Assembly (NCBI RefSeq): GCF_902498065.1 | Contig: NZ_CABVIR010000004.1 | Location: forward strand, 372,001-436,000 | Origin: Pseudomonas fluorescens | GTDB lineage: Bacteria; Pseudomonadota; Gammaproteobacteria; Pseudomonadales; Pseudomonadaceae | DNA length: 64,000 nucleotides | Reading direction: 5' to 3' | Part shown: in pieces, positions 1 to 8,885 of the stretch | Layout: each line of letters begins with the position of its first letter | Numbering within the stretch: the stretch's first letter is position 1 | Notes under the pieces: generated by a model | Told to the model about the DNA's origin: nothing | What the model saw: the letters and a program-made list of their open reading frames with translations, nothing else | Databases searched by the model: none | Program-made: the position numbers and the translations under genes

Positions 1-722
1 ACATCAAGCACCGCAAAGAACGTCAGGATGCCAAGAAGGGCAAGATTTTCACCAAGTGGATTCGTGAACTGACCGTTGCGGCCCGTCAGGGCGGCGGTGA
101 TCCGGGCTCCAACCCTCGCTTGCGTCTGGCGCTGGACAAGGCGCTGGGTGCGAACATGAGTCGCGACATCATTGATCGCGCGGTGGCTCGCGGGGCCGGT
201 GCTGCCGATACCGACGACATGGTCGAGCTGACCTATGAAGGCTACGGCCCGGGGGGCGTGGCGGTAATGGTCGAATGCATGACCGACAACCGCAACCGCA
301 CCGCAGCGGCTGTTCGCCATGCGTTCAGCAAGTGCGGCGGTAACCTTGGTACCGACGGGTCCGTAGCCTACCTGTTCGAGCGCAAGGGGCAGATTTCCTT
401 CGCGCCGGGTGTTGATGAAGACACGTTGATGGAAGCGGCCATGGAAGCGGACGCCGATGACGTGGTCACCCACGAAGACGGTTCCATCGACGTGTTCACC
501 TCGTTTGCCGGTTTCTACTCCGTGCGTAACGCTCTGGAAGCGGCCGGTTTCAAAGGTGACGACGCGGAAATCGTCATGCTGCCGACCACCAGTGCCGAAC
601 TGGACCTGGAAGGCGCTGAGAAAGTCCTCAAGCTGATCGACATGCTCGAAGACCTGGACGACGTGCAGAACGTCTACTCCAACGCGGATATCCCCGAGTC
701 GGTGGCCGCACAGCTCGGTTAA
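1..722 (+). CDS. yebC: YebC/PmpR family transcriptional regulator (5' end missing)
   Basis: The reading frame is open from the first bases of the window and continues to the stop at 720-722; the visible protein starts at about residue 9 or 10 of the family (IKHRKERQDAKKGKIFTKW). The segment with the family pattern NPRLRLALDKALGANMSRDIIDRA and the later acidic C-terminal half fit YebC, a family of about 240-250 residues of DNA-binding regulators, some members also acting in translation. In Pseudomonas and many other bacteria yebC lies immediately before ruvC, as here. The true start lies upstream of the window, so this entry is partial. Confidence 0.95.
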   Translation, partial: IKHRKERQDAKKGKIFTKWIRELTVAARQGGGDPGSNPRLRLALDKALGANMSRDIIDRAVARGAGAADTDDMVELTYEGYGPGGVAVMVECMTDNRNRTAAAVRHAFSKCGGNLGTDGSVAYLFERKGQISFAPGVDEDTLMEAAMEADADDVVTHEDGSIDVFTSFAGFYSVRNALEAAGFKGDDAEIVMLPTTSAELDLEGAEKVLKLIDMLEDLDDVQNVYSNADIPESVAAQLG

Positions 723-738
723 GGGCGACTAAGATCCA

Positions 739-830
739 ATGTGGGAGCGAGCCTGCTCGCGAATGCGGATATTCAGGCAGTATCGTTGCTGAATATAAAA
801 CCGCTTTCGCGAGCAGGCTCGCTCCCACAT
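739..830. repeat. REP inverted pair between yebC and ruvC
   Basis: Two inverted copies of a Pseudomonas REP palindrome face each other: GTGGGAGCGAGCCTGCTCGCG on the left and its reverse complement on the right, ending CTCCCACAT, separated by about 45 nt. Each copy carries its own internal hairpin (GAGCCTGCTC). This is a typical REP doublet and may serve as the 3' end of the yebC transcript. Confidence 0.93.
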
Positions 831-879
831 TTGTTATTCGTGTATTGGATATCGTGCTTTTTCCTAACCCGCAGGCGTT

Positions 880-1404
880 ATGACTTTAATTCTTGGTATC
901 GACCCCGGTTCGCGCATCACCGGTTATGGCGTGGTACGCGATACCGGGCGTGGCTGCGTGTACGTGGCGTCGGGCTGTATTCGCACAGGGTCCGGCGAGC
1001 TGCATGAGCGTTTGCAAATCGTCTATCGCGGCGTGCGTGAAGTTATCCAGACCTACGGCCCGGTGACCATGGGCATCGAAAAGGTCTTTATGGCCCGCAA
1101 CGCCGACTCCGCGCTGAAGCTCGGCCAGGCGCGCGGTGCGGCAATCGTTGCCGGTGCCGAAGAAAATCTGGAAATCGCTGAATACACGGCCACCCAGGTC
1201 AAGCAGGCAGTGACCGGGACCGGTGCGGCGAACAAAGAGCAGGTGCAAATGATGGTCATGCACATGTTGAAACTCACCAGTAAACCGCAAATCGATGCCT
1301 CGGACGCCCTGGCCATTGCCATTTGCCATGCTCACACCCGTTCCAGCCTGTTGCCGCATGGCCTGGGCACTGCACGCAGTCGTGGCGGGCGCCTGCGTCT
1401 CTGA
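880..1404 (+). CDS. ruvC: Holliday junction endodeoxyribonuclease RuvC
   Basis: 174 residues, the normal length for RuvC. RuvC resolves Holliday junctions by paired nicks in the RuvABC complex. The N-terminal GIDPGSRITGYG holds the first catalytic Asp; IEKVF near residue 68 supplies a Glu; the C-terminal DASDALAIAICHAH supplies the remaining acidic residues. The ATG at 880 places the first Asp at the standard position. ruvA and ruvB follow on the same strand, with a hairpin in the 115-nt ruvC-ruvA gap. Confidence 0.97.
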   Translation: MTLILGIDPGSRITGYGVVRDTGRGCVYVASGCIRTGSGELHERLQIVYRGVREVIQTYGPVTMGIEKVFMARNADSALKLGQARGAAIVAGAEENLEIAEYTATQVKQAVTGTGAANKEQVQMMVMHMLKLTSKPQIDASDALAIAICHAHTRSSLLPHGLGTARSRGGRLRL

Positions 1405-1432
1405 TAGCATCAGCAGTCTTTTTTACGGAATC

Positions 1433-1467
1433 AGGGTTTTGTGCCTGTGTTGTCGGCGCAAAACCCT
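1433..1467 (+). other. 13-bp hairpin in the ruvC-ruvA gap
   Basis: AGGGTTTTGTGCC pairs with GGCGCAAAACCCT (one G-U) around a 9-nt loop; TTGTTCTGT follows. It lies 28 nt after the ruvC stop and about 50 nt before the ruvA start. It could be a weak terminator/attenuator or a stabilising 3' end for ruvC mRNA; the following T-tract is imperfect. Confidence 0.6.
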
Positions 1468-1519
1468 TGTTCTGTCAGTCGCCAGCCACCGAACTGGCCA
1501 ACGCTCAAGGATCTGAAAC

Positions 1520-2137
1520 GTGATTGGACGCTTGCGCGGCACACTGGCTGAGAAACAGCCGCCGCACCTGATTCTGGATGTAAACGGTCTGGGGTATGAG
1601 CTGGAAGTGCCCATGACCACGCTGTATCGCTTGCCGTCGGTCGGTGAACCGCTGACGTTGCACACCCATTTGGTCGTACGCGAAGACGCGCAGTTACTCT
1701 ATGGTTTCGCCAGCAAGCGTGAGCGAGACTTTTTTCGCGAGTTGATCCGTCTCAATGGTGTAGGGCCGAAATTGGCCCTGGCATTGATGTCGAGCCTGGA
1801 AGTGGATGAACTGGTACGTTGCGTGCAATCTCAGGACACCTCGGCCCTGACCAAGGTGCCGGGCGTGGGCAAGAAGACCGCCGAGCGTTTGCTGGTGGAA
1901 CTCAAGGATCGCTTCAAGGCCTGGGAAACCGTGCCGGCGATGTTTGCTCTGGTGCCAAACCAGCCGGGTGGGCCAGACGCGCCACATCCGGTCGCTACCG
2001 CCGAAAATGACGCGGTCAGCGCGCTGATCTCCCTGGGCTACAAGCCGCAGGAAGCCAGCAAGGCGATTTCCGCGATCAAGGAGAAAGGTTTGAGCAGTGA
2101 AGACATGATTCGTCGTGCCCTGAAGGGAATGATCTAA
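1520..2137 (+). CDS. ruvA: Holliday junction branch migration protein RuvA
   Basis: 205 residues, starting with GTG at 1520 (MIGRLRGTLAEKQPPHLILDVNGLGYELEVP). RuvA tetramers bind the four-way junction and load RuvB. The N-terminal OB-fold is followed by helix-hairpin-helix segments (LIRLNGVGPKLALALMSSL near residue 75 and LTKVPGVGKKTAERLLVEL near residue 110) and a C-terminal RuvB-binding domain (AVSALISLGYKPQEASKAI). ruvB starts immediately after the stop, so the two are co-transcribed. Confidence 0.97.
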   Translation: MIGRLRGTLAEKQPPHLILDVNGLGYELEVPMTTLYRLPSVGEPLTLHTHLVVREDAQLLYGFASKRERDFFRELIRLNGVGPKLALALMSSLEVDELVRCVQSQDTSALTKVPGVGKKTAERLLVELKDRFKAWETVPAMFALVPNQPGGPDAPHPVATAENDAVSALISLGYKPQEASKAISAIKEKGLSSEDMIRRALKGMI

Positions 2138-3199
2138 GTGATTGAAGCTGATCGTCTGATAGCCGCCACGCCGGGCCCGCGCGACCGCGAGGAAGTCCAG
2201 GATCGGGCGATTCGTCCTGTCAGTCTGGCCGAATACATTGGCCAACCGACCGTTCGCGAGCAAATGGAGTTGTTCATCCAGGCTGCCCGTGGGCGGAACG
2301 AATCACTGGACCACACGCTGATCTTCGGCCCGCCGGGCCTGGGTAAAACCACCCTGGCCAACATCATCGCCCAGGAAATGGGGGTGTCGATCAAAAGCAC
2401 TTCGGGCCCGGTCCTCGAGCGACCCGGTGACCTGGCCGCGCTACTGACCAACCTTGAGCCGCACGACGTGCTGTTCATCGACGAAATCCATCGGTTGTCG
2501 CCGATTGTCGAAGAAGTGCTGTACCCGGCCATGGAAGATTTCCAGCTCGACATCATGATCGGCGAAGGCCCCGCTGCCCGTTCGATCAAGCTGGATCTGC
2601 CACCGTTCACGCTGGTGGGGGCGACGACGCGCGCCGGCATGCTGACCAATCCGCTGCGCGACCGTTTCGGGATCGTCCAGCGCCTCGAGTTTTACAGCAC
2701 GGCTGATCTGGCGACGATTGTCAGTCGTTCGGCAAACATCCTCGGCTTGCCGCTAGACCCGGAAGGCGCCTTTGAAATCGCCCGTCGTGCCCGAGGTACC
2801 CCGCGGATCGCCAACCGACTGTTACGCCGGGTGCGCGATTTCGCTGAAGTTCGCGCCAAGGGCCACATCACCAAACCGATTGCCGATCTCGCCTTGAATC
2901 TGCTGGATGTCGATGAGCGTGGTTTCGACCACCAGGATCGACGTCTGCTGCTGACCATGATCGAGAAGTTTGACGGTGGACCGGTGGGCGTTGACAGTCT
3001 GGCTGCCGCGATCAGCGAGGAACGTCACACGATTGAAGACGTGCTGGAACCGTACCTGATCCAGCAAGGCTATATCATGCGCACGCCGCGTGGGCGGGTG
3101 GTCACCCGGCATGCCTATCTGCATTTCGGTTTAAATATTCCGTCACGATTGGGCGAAATGCCCGTGGTAGACGAGTTCCTTGATGCCGTGGACGATTAA
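2138..3199 (+). CDS. ruvB: Holliday junction branch migration ATPase RuvB
   Basis: 353 residues with a GTG start directly abutting the ruvA stop. RuvB is the AAA+ hexameric motor that drives branch migration. Visible are Walker A (GPPGLGKTTLAN, about residue 62), Walker B (VLFIDEIHRL, about residue 114), sensor 1 (LVGATTRAGML), an arginine-finger region, and a C-terminal winged-helix domain (YLIQQGYIMRTPRGRVVT). Length and motifs are standard. Confidence 0.98.
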   Translation: MIEADRLIAATPGPRDREEVQDRAIRPVSLAEYIGQPTVREQMELFIQAARGRNESLDHTLIFGPPGLGKTTLANIIAQEMGVSIKSTSGPVLERPGDLAALLTNLEPHDVLFIDEIHRLSPIVEEVLYPAMEDFQLDIMIGEGPAARSIKLDLPPFTLVGATTRAGMLTNPLRDRFGIVQRLEFYSTADLATIVSRSANILGLPLDPEGAFEIARRARGTPRIANRLLRRVRDFAEVRAKGHITKPIADLALNLLDVDERGFDHQDRRLLLTMIEKFDGGPVGVDSLAAAISEERHTIEDVLEPYLIQQGYIMRTPRGRVVTRHAYLHFGLNIPSRLGEMPVVDEFLDAVDD

Positions 3200-3326
3200 T
3201 TAACTTTTACGGGCAGAATTTTCGGGCATTGTGCTGTCCTAGGACCGTGGTTTTGCCTGAAAGCCGTGAATCAATGAAAAACAGTTGCCTGGCCGGATTG
3301 GCAACCTGAGGAGTAAGCACTAGAGT

Positions 3327-3794
3327 ATGCGCGCGCAAAACGGGCTTGAGCCGTTCGCACATCGTTGTCGCGTTTATTACGAGGACACCGATGCGGGCGG
3401 CATCGTGTATTACGTTAATTACCTCAAGTTTATGGAACGGGCTCGAACCGAGCGGCTCCGGGAGCTGGGCTTTGCCCAATCCCAGCTGGCAGGAGAGGAC
3501 CTGTTGTTTGTCGTGCATTCCAGCGAAGCGCGTTATCACGCGCCGGCGCGACTGGACGACGAACTCCTGGTAAGCGCTGAAGTAATCGAATTGAACCGTG
3601 TCAGCCTGCGCTTCAAACAGCAGGTCAGGCGAGCCACGGATAATGCGCTGCTCTGCGAAGGGCAGTTTTTGGTGGCCTGTGTGCGCACTGAAAGTTTAAA
3701 ACCCCGGGCCATTCCCGAAGCTCTACGTGCGGCCTTTGCCGACGTGAGCGGCGCGGGTACACACTCAAAGCAGGAGATAAAGCGTGGAAGCTAA
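3327..3794 (+). CDS. ybgC: Tol-Pal system-associated acyl-CoA thioesterase YbgC
   Basis: 155 residues of the 4-hydroxybenzoyl-CoA thioesterase (hotdog) family. The signature CRVYYEDTDAGGIVYYVNYLKFMERAR near residue 15 contains the catalytic Asp. A GGAG lies upstream of the ATG at 3327. It overlaps the start of tolQ by 11 nt and is the first gene of the tol-pal cluster, the usual position of ybgC, where it is thought to act on short-chain acyl-CoA or phospholipid intermediates in the cytoplasm. Confidence 0.94.
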   Translation: MRAQNGLEPFAHRCRVYYEDTDAGGIVYYVNYLKFMERARTERLRELGFAQSQLAGEDLLFVVHSSEARYHAPARLDDELLVSAEVIELNRVSLRFKQQVRRATDNALLCEGQFLVACVRTESLKPRAIPEALRAAFADVSGAGTHSKQEIKRGS

Positions 3795-4479
3795 CGTCGT
3801 CGACCATTCCTCCATGTGGAGCCTGGTCAGCAATGCCAGTATCGTGGTGCAACTGGTAATGCTGATCCTGGTAGCCGCATCGGTGACCTCATGGATCATG
3901 ATCTTTCAGCGCAGCAACTTGCTGCGCGCCGGTCGACGTGCCCTGGAGAGCTTTGAAGAGCGCTTCTGGTCGGGCATCGACCTGTCCAAGCTGTACCGTC
4001 AGGCTGGCAGCAACCCTGATCCGGATTCGGGCGTCGAGCAGATCTTCCGTGCTGGCTTCAAGGAATTCTCCCGTCTGCGCCAGCAGCCAGGCGTTGACCC
4101 GGAAGCGGTCATGGAAGGCGTGGCTCGTGCCATGCGCGTAGCCATTTCCCGCGAAGAAGAAAAGCTCGAGCAGAGCCTGCCGTTCCTCGCGACCGTCGGT
4201 TCCGTCAGCCCGTACATCGGTCTGTTCGGTACCGTCTGGGGCATCATGAACTCCTTCCGTGGTCTGGCGACTGCCCAGCAAGCGACCCTGGCCACCGTAG
4301 CTCCAGGTATTGCCGAGGCACTGATTGCCACCGCGATCGGTCTGTTCGCAGCCATCCCGGCCGTTATCGCTTACAACCGTTTTGCCGCTCGCAGCGAAAC
4401 GCTGATCAGCCGCTACTACACCTTCGCCGATGAATTCCAGGCGATCCTGCACCGCAAAGTGCACACCAGCGAAGAATAA
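3784..4479 (+). CDS. tolQ: Tol-Pal system inner-membrane protein TolQ
   Basis: 231 residues, GTG start inside the end of ybgC. TolQ is an ExbB/MotA-like proton-channel subunit that with TolR energises TolA. Three membrane segments are visible: near residues 18-40 (VVQLVMLILVAASVTSWIMIF), near 135-155 and near 168-190 (EALIATAIGLFAAIPAVIAYN). The conserved stretch between the last two (GSVSPYIGLFGTVWGIM) is characteristic. Confidence 0.97.
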   Translation: MEANVVDHSSMWSLVSNASIVVQLVMLILVAASVTSWIMIFQRSNLLRAGRRALESFEERFWSGIDLSKLYRQAGSNPDPDSGVEQIFRAGFKEFSRLRQQPGVDPEAVMEGVARAMRVAISREEEKLEQSLPFLATVGSVSPYIGLFGTVWGIMNSFRGLATAQQATLATVAPGIAEALIATAIGLFAAIPAVIAYNRFAARSETLISRYYTFADEFQAILHRKVHTSEE

Positions 4480-4493
4480 GCAGGTAATTTCCA

Positions 4494-4955
4494 ATGGCTT
4501 TAATCGCTCGAGCTCGCAAAAAGCGCAAGCCGGTCGCCGAGATGAACGTGGTGCCTTACATCGACGTGATGCTGGTACTGCTGGTCATCTTCATGGTGAC
4601 CGCGCCGATGCTCAATCAGGGCGTGAAAGTTGATCTGCCCAAGGTTTCCAGCGAAGCCTTGCCGCAGGACAACAACACCCAGGTCCTGACCATTTCGATC
4701 AAGGCTGACAAGACCTACTACTGGAACCTTGGCAGCGAAGTCGACACGCAAAAACAGCAGGACAAGGCAATGACCTTGCCGCAAATGACTGACGCCGTGA
4801 CCAAGATCATTCGCGCCGGCACCGAAGGCGGCAAGCGTACCCAGGTGTTCATCCGCGGCGACAAGACCGTTGATTACGGCTCCGTCATGGGTGCGATGGG
4901 TGGGTTGCAGAAAGCCGGAGTCGGTAACGTTGGCCTGATTACCGAGGCGCCCTGA
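4494..4955 (+). CDS. tolR: Tol-Pal system protein TolR
   Basis: 153 residues of the ExbD/TolR family. The N-terminal basic segment precedes MNVVPYIDVMLVLLVIFMV, whose transmembrane Asp (IDVML) is the predicted proton-binding residue. The rest is a periplasmic domain (VFIRGDKTVDYGSVMGAMGGLQKAG is the family pattern). The TGA overlaps the ATG of tolA by one base, which indicates translational coupling. Confidence 0.97.
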   Translation: MALIARARKKRKPVAEMNVVPYIDVMLVLLVIFMVTAPMLNQGVKVDLPKVSSEALPQDNNTQVLTISIKADKTYYWNLGSEVDTQKQQDKAMTLPQMTDAVTKIIRAGTEGGKRTQVFIRGDKTVDYGSVMGAMGGLQKAGVGNVGLITEAP

Positions 4956-6034
4956 TGCAGCAACAGCGAGAGCCAACAGCCTCGGAAAGCTACTTCTGGC
5001 CTAGTGTCTGGGCGATTGTCTTGCACGTGCTGGTTTTTGGCATGCTGTTCGTCAGTTTCGCCTTCACACCGGAGCTCCCGCCGGCCAAGCCGATTGTCCA
5101 GGCGACCCTGTATCAGCTGAAATCGAAAAGTCAGGCGACCACCCAGACCAATCAGAAGATTGCGGGTGAAGCGAAGAAATCCGCTGCGCGCCAGACCGAA
5201 GTCGAACAGATGGAACAGAAGTTGATCGAGCAGGAAGCGATCAAAGCCGCGGAACAAAAGAAGGAAGACGCGGCTCAAAAAGCCGAAGAATCCAAGAAAG
5301 CCGACGAGACCAAGAAAGCGGAAGAGGCTAAAAAGGCTGATGAAGCCAAGAAAGCCGATGAAGCGAAGAAGACCGCCGAAGCCAAAAAGGCCGAAGAGAA
5401 ACAATTGGCTGATATAGCCAAGAAGAAGTCTGAAGAAGAAGCCAAGAAAGCGGCTGAAGAAGAGGCCAAGAAAGCGGCCGCGGAAGAAGCCAAGAAGAAG
5501 ATCGTCGAAGACGCGAAGAAGAAAGCCGCGGAAGACGCCAAGAAGAAATCTGAAGCTGAAGAGGCGAAAAAGAAAGTCGCCGAAGATGCGAAGAAGAAAG
5601 CTGCTGCCGATGCTGCGAAAAAGAAATCGCAGGAAGCGGCACGTAAATCCGCCGAAGAGAAAAAGGCTCAGGCCCTGGCAGATTTGCTTTCCGACACGCC
5701 GCAGCGTCAGCAGGCCTTGGCGGATGAGCAGGGTGACGAAGTCGCCGGCAGTTTCGATGATTTGATTCGTGCTCGTGCAGCGGAAGGCTGGGCTCGTCCA
5801 CCTTCGGCACGCAAAGGCATGACGGTTGTGCTGCAAATCGGCATGTTGCCGGACGGTACGGTGACTTCGGTCAGCGTGTCCAAGTCCAGCGGTGACGGTC
5901 CGTTTGACGCTTCGGCTGTAGCGGCGGTCAAGAATATTGGACGTTTGACAGAAATGCAGGGAATGAAGCCGGGCGATTTCGCCCCGTATCGTTCATTCAA
6001 GATGACATTCACACCTGAGGATCTAGCCTTGTGA
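4955..6034 (+). CDS. tolA: Cell envelope integrity protein TolA
   Basis: 359 residues. A single transmembrane segment (residues about 12-33) anchors the protein; residues about 70-235 form a long helical, low-complexity region made of Ala/Lys/Glu repeats such as AEEAKKADEAKKADEAKK; the C-terminal about 110 residues form the globular TonB-like domain (GWARPPSARKGMTVVLQIGMLPDG). TolA bridges the TolQ-TolR motor and TolB-Pal across the periplasm. The repetitive codons (GCC/GAA/AAG) create a long spurious reading frame on the opposite strand. Confidence 0.97.
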   Translation: MQQQREPTASESYFWPSVWAIVLHVLVFGMLFVSFAFTPELPPAKPIVQATLYQLKSKSQATTQTNQKIAGEAKKSAARQTEVEQMEQKLIEQEAIKAAEQKKEDAAQKAEESKKADETKKAEEAKKADEAKKADEAKKTAEAKKAEEKQLADIAKKKSEEEAKKAAEEEAKKAAAEEAKKKIVEDAKKKAAEDAKKKSEAEEAKKKVAEDAKKKAAADAAKKKSQEAARKSAEEKKAQALADLLSDTPQRQQALADEQGDEVAGSFDDLIRARAAEGWARPPSARKGMTVVLQIGMLPDGTVTSVSVSKSSGDGPFDASAVAAVKNIGRLTEMQGMKPGDFAPYRSFKMTFTPEDLAL

Positions 6035-7332
6035 GAAACCTTCTTCGAGGAATGCTTGTCGTGATCTGCTGCATGGCAGGGATAGCGGCGGCAGATGAAA
6101 AAAACATTCTGGTCACCAGCGGCAGCGATCGGGCAACTCCGATCGCCGTTGTTCCGTTCGGCAACCAGGGCGGTAGCGTGCTGCCGGACGATATGGCCGA
6201 GATCATCGGTAACGACCTGCGCAACTCGGGTTACTACTCGCCGATTCCAAAGCAGAACATGATCAGCCAGCCGAGCCAGGCCAGCGAAATCATCTACCGT
6301 GACTTCAAGGCGCTCGGCGCCCAGTACGTCATGGTCGGCAGCATTGCTCCAGCGGGCGGCCGCCTGCAGGTTCAATACGCTCTGTTCAACGTCGCCACCG
6401 AGCAGCAAGTGCTGACCGGTAGCGTGTCGGGCAGCGTTGATCAGCTGCGCGACATGTCGCACTACATCGCGGACCAGTCGTTCGAAAAACTCACCGGTAT
6501 CAAAGGTGCGTTCTCGACACGTCTGCTGTACGTGACTGCAGAGCGTTTCTCCGAGAAGAACACGCGCTACACGCTGCAACGTTCGGACTATGACGGTGCC
6601 CGCGCCGTGACCCTGCTGCAATCGCGCGAGCCGATCCTGTCGCCGCGTTTCGCACCGGATGGCAAGCGCATCGCTTATGTATCGTTCGAGCAGAAGCGTC
6701 CGCGCATTTTCATGCAGAACATCGACACCGGTCGCCGTGAGCAGATCACCAACTTCGAAGGCCTGAATGGCGCGCCAGCCTGGTCGCCGGATGGCAATCG
6801 CCTGGCATTCGTGCTGTCGAAGGACGGAAACCCGGACATCTATGTGATGAACCTGGGTTCGCGTCAGATCACTCGCGTCACCAACGGTCCCGGCATCAAC
6901 ACCGAACCGTTCTGGGGCAAGGATGGTTCGACCCTGTACTTCACTTCAGATCGTGGCGGCAAGCCTCAGATCTACAAATCCAGCGTTAGCGGCGGCGGTG
7001 CGGAGCGTGTGACCTTTATCGGTAACTACAACGCCAACCCGAAGCTTTCGGCTGATGAAAAGACTCTGGTGATGATCCATCGCCAGGATGGCTTCACTAA
7101 TTTCAAGGTGGCGGCCCAGGATTTGCAGCGCGGAAGCGTAAAAATCCTCACTGATAGCACTCTGGACGAGTCGCCTACTGTTGCGCCCAACGGCACCATG
7201 GTAATCTACGCCACCCGCCAGCAGGGCCGGGGAGTCTTGATGCTCGTGTCCATTAATGGACGCGTAAGGCTCCCGCTTCCTACCGCACAAGGCGAAGTCA
7301 GAGAACCTTCCTGGTCCCCTTACCTGAACTGA
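6031..7332 (+). CDS. tolB: Tol-Pal system beta-propeller protein TolB
   Basis: 433 residues with a GTG start that overlaps the tolA stop. A cleavable signal peptide is evident (MRNLLRGMLVVICCMAGIAAADE). An N-terminal domain (residues about 25-160) is followed by WD-like beta-propeller repeats with the recurring pattern SPRFAPDGKRIAYVS, APAWSPDGNRLAFV and TEPFWGKDGSTLYFTSD. Periplasmic TolB binds Pal and is released by TolA. Confidence 0.97.
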   Translation: MRNLLRGMLVVICCMAGIAAADEKNILVTSGSDRATPIAVVPFGNQGGSVLPDDMAEIIGNDLRNSGYYSPIPKQNMISQPSQASEIIYRDFKALGAQYVMVGSIAPAGGRLQVQYALFNVATEQQVLTGSVSGSVDQLRDMSHYIADQSFEKLTGIKGAFSTRLLYVTAERFSEKNTRYTLQRSDYDGARAVTLLQSREPILSPRFAPDGKRIAYVSFEQKRPRIFMQNIDTGRREQITNFEGLNGAPAWSPDGNRLAFVLSKDGNPDIYVMNLGSRQITRVTNGPGINTEPFWGKDGSTLYFTSDRGGKPQIYKSSVSGGGAERVTFIGNYNANPKLSADEKTLVMIHRQDGFTNFKVAAQDLQRGSVKILTDSTLDESPTVAPNGTMVIYATRQQGRGVLMLVSINGRVRLPLPTAQGEVREPSWSPYLN

Positions 7333-7384
7333 CGCGGCGCTACACGTTTCACTTAACACACTGGGGTTCATTAGGAGTTTCACG

Positions 7385-7882
7385 ATGGAAATGCTGAAGT
7401 TTGGTAAATTTGCTGCGCTGGCTCTGGCCATGGCTGTAGCTGTAGGTTGCTCGTCCAAAGGCGGCGACAACGCCGGTGAAGGCGCTGTTGATCCAAACGC
7501 TGGTTACGGCGCTAACACTGGTGCTGTTGATGGCTCCCTGAGCGAAGAAGCTGCTCTGCGCGCAATCACCACCTTCTACTTCGAATACGATAGCTCGGAC
7601 CTGAAGCCAGAAGCCATGCGCGCTCTGGACGTTCACGCCAAAGACCTGAAAGCAAACGGCGCTCGCGTTGTTCTGGAAGGCAACACCGACGAACGTGGTA
7701 CTCGTGAGTACAACATGGCACTGGGCGAGCGTCGTGCGAAAGCCGTTCAACGCTACCTGGTACTGCAAGGTGTTTCCCCAGCTCAGCTGGAACTGGTTTC
7801 CTACGGCGAAGAGCGTCCAGTTGCTACCGGCAACGACGAGCAGTCCTGGGCTCAAAACCGTCGCGTCGAACTGCGTAAGTAA
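7385..7882 (+). CDS. pal: Peptidoglycan-associated lipoprotein Pal (OprL)
   Basis: 165 residues. The lipoprotein signal ends in the lipobox AVGC with the lipidated Cys at about residue 22. The C-terminal OmpA-like domain contains TTFYFEYDSSDLKPEA, VVLEGNTDERGTREYNMALGERRAKAV and the basic ENNRR-like end (AQNRRVELRK), which bind peptidoglycan. It follows tolB after a 52-nt gap and precedes cpoB by 6 nt; a GGAG Shine-Dalgarno lies before the ATG. Confidence 0.98.
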   Translation: MEMLKFGKFAALALAMAVAVGCSSKGGDNAGEGAVDPNAGYGANTGAVDGSLSEEAALRAITTFYFEYDSSDLKPEAMRALDVHAKDLKANGARVVLEGNTDERGTREYNMALGERRAKAVQRYLVLQGVSPAQLELVSYGEERPVATGNDEQSWAQNRRVELRK

Positions 7883-7888
7883 TTCGTC

Positions 7889-8728
7889 ATGCGAACGTGC
7901 CGTCGTGCTGTAACTGTTTTGGCTCTCAGCCTCGCACCGCTTGCGGTGTGGGCTGCGGTTCCTGTGGTCGAGGACAACTCCGGCTATAACAATAGCGGGA
8001 GTAGTTATCCGCCTGCGGGTTACGGTACGAACGGCGCCTATGCCGGGGGAGGGGTTTCGGCCCCTGTCTCGGCACAGGGCGAGCTGTTCAACCAACTGCA
8101 ATCGATGCAGGAACAGATCTCGCGCCAACAAGGTGTGATTGAAGTTCTGCAAAATGATGTAGCGCGCATGAAGCAGGAAAGCCTGGAGCGATACCAGGAT
8201 CTTGATCGGCGCATAGGAACCGGCGTTGCACCAGCCGCGACTCCTGAGAATTCTTCCTCCGGTGGCAATCTGAATGCCCCCGGCGCAGCAGCGGGTGCAG
8301 GTGCAGGGGCGGCAGCCGCTCAAGCTCCTGCCGCAGGTAGCGAACCGGCGGATCCGGCGAAGGAAAAACTGTATTACGATGCAGCCTTCGATTTGATCAA
8401 AGCCAAGGATTTCGACAAAGCCAGTCAGGCTTTTTCCGCTTTCCTGCGTAAGTACCCGAACAGCCAATACGCGGGCAATGCCCAGTACTGGTTGGGCGAA
8501 GTAAACCTGGCCAAAGGCGATCTGCAAGGTGCAGGTCAGGCATTTGCCAAGGTTTCGCAGCTGTACCCAAAGCACAACAAAGTGCCTGACTCGCTGTACA
8601 AGCTGGCTGATGTAGAGCGTCGCCTCGGTCATCCCGACAAGGTAAAAGGCATTCTGCAACAGGTTGTGTCCCAATATCCGGGCACTTCCGCCGCTCAGTT
8701 GGCCCAGCGCGATCTGCAGCGCATGTAA
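7889..8728 (+). CDS. cpoB: Cell division coordinator CpoB (YbgF)
   Basis: 279 residues. A signal peptide (MRTCRRAVTVLALSLAPLAVWA) is followed by a Gly/Tyr-rich stretch, a coiled coil (residues about 65-115, LFNQLQSMQEQISRQQGVIEVLQNDVARMKQE) that trimerises, a Gly/Ala-rich linker and C-terminal TPR repeats (YYDAAFDLIKAKDFDKASQAFSAFLRKYPNS). CpoB is the last member of the tol-pal cluster and coordinates outer-membrane constriction with septal peptidoglycan synthesis. An intrinsic terminator follows. Confidence 0.95.
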   Translation: MRTCRRAVTVLALSLAPLAVWAAVPVVEDNSGYNNSGSSYPPAGYGTNGAYAGGGVSAPVSAQGELFNQLQSMQEQISRQQGVIEVLQNDVARMKQESLERYQDLDRRIGTGVAPAATPENSSSGGNLNAPGAAAGAGAGAAAAQAPAAGSEPADPAKEKLYYDAAFDLIKAKDFDKASQAFSAFLRKYPNSQYAGNAQYWLGEVNLAKGDLQGAGQAFAKVSQLYPKHNKVPDSLYKLADVERRLGHPDKVKGILQQVVSQYPGTSAAQLAQRDLQRM

Positions 8729-8750
8729 GCCTGCTTGACCCATTTCGAAG

Positions 8751-8776
8751 AAACCCGCGCTTGTCGCGGGTTTTTT
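8751..8776 (+). terminator. Intrinsic terminator of the tol-pal-cpoB operon
   Basis: AACCCGCG pairs with CGCGGGTT around a short loop, directly followed by a run of T, 22 nt after the cpoB stop. Confidence 0.92.
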
Positions 8777-8885
8777 CGTTAGAATTCACGCCCTTTTTAT
8801 GAAATACGCTTTTTGGGGCCTGCGCGTTGGCGGGGTTCCTTGAAGTGCCTGACGGAGGCGGACAGCCTGTTTAGCTGTTACGCCC

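Noticed and set aside
4874..5836. 320-residue open frame on the minus strand opposite tolA
   Set aside because: It mirrors the Ala/Lys/Glu repeat of TolA, giving a Phe/Leu/Ser-rich translation with no family pattern.
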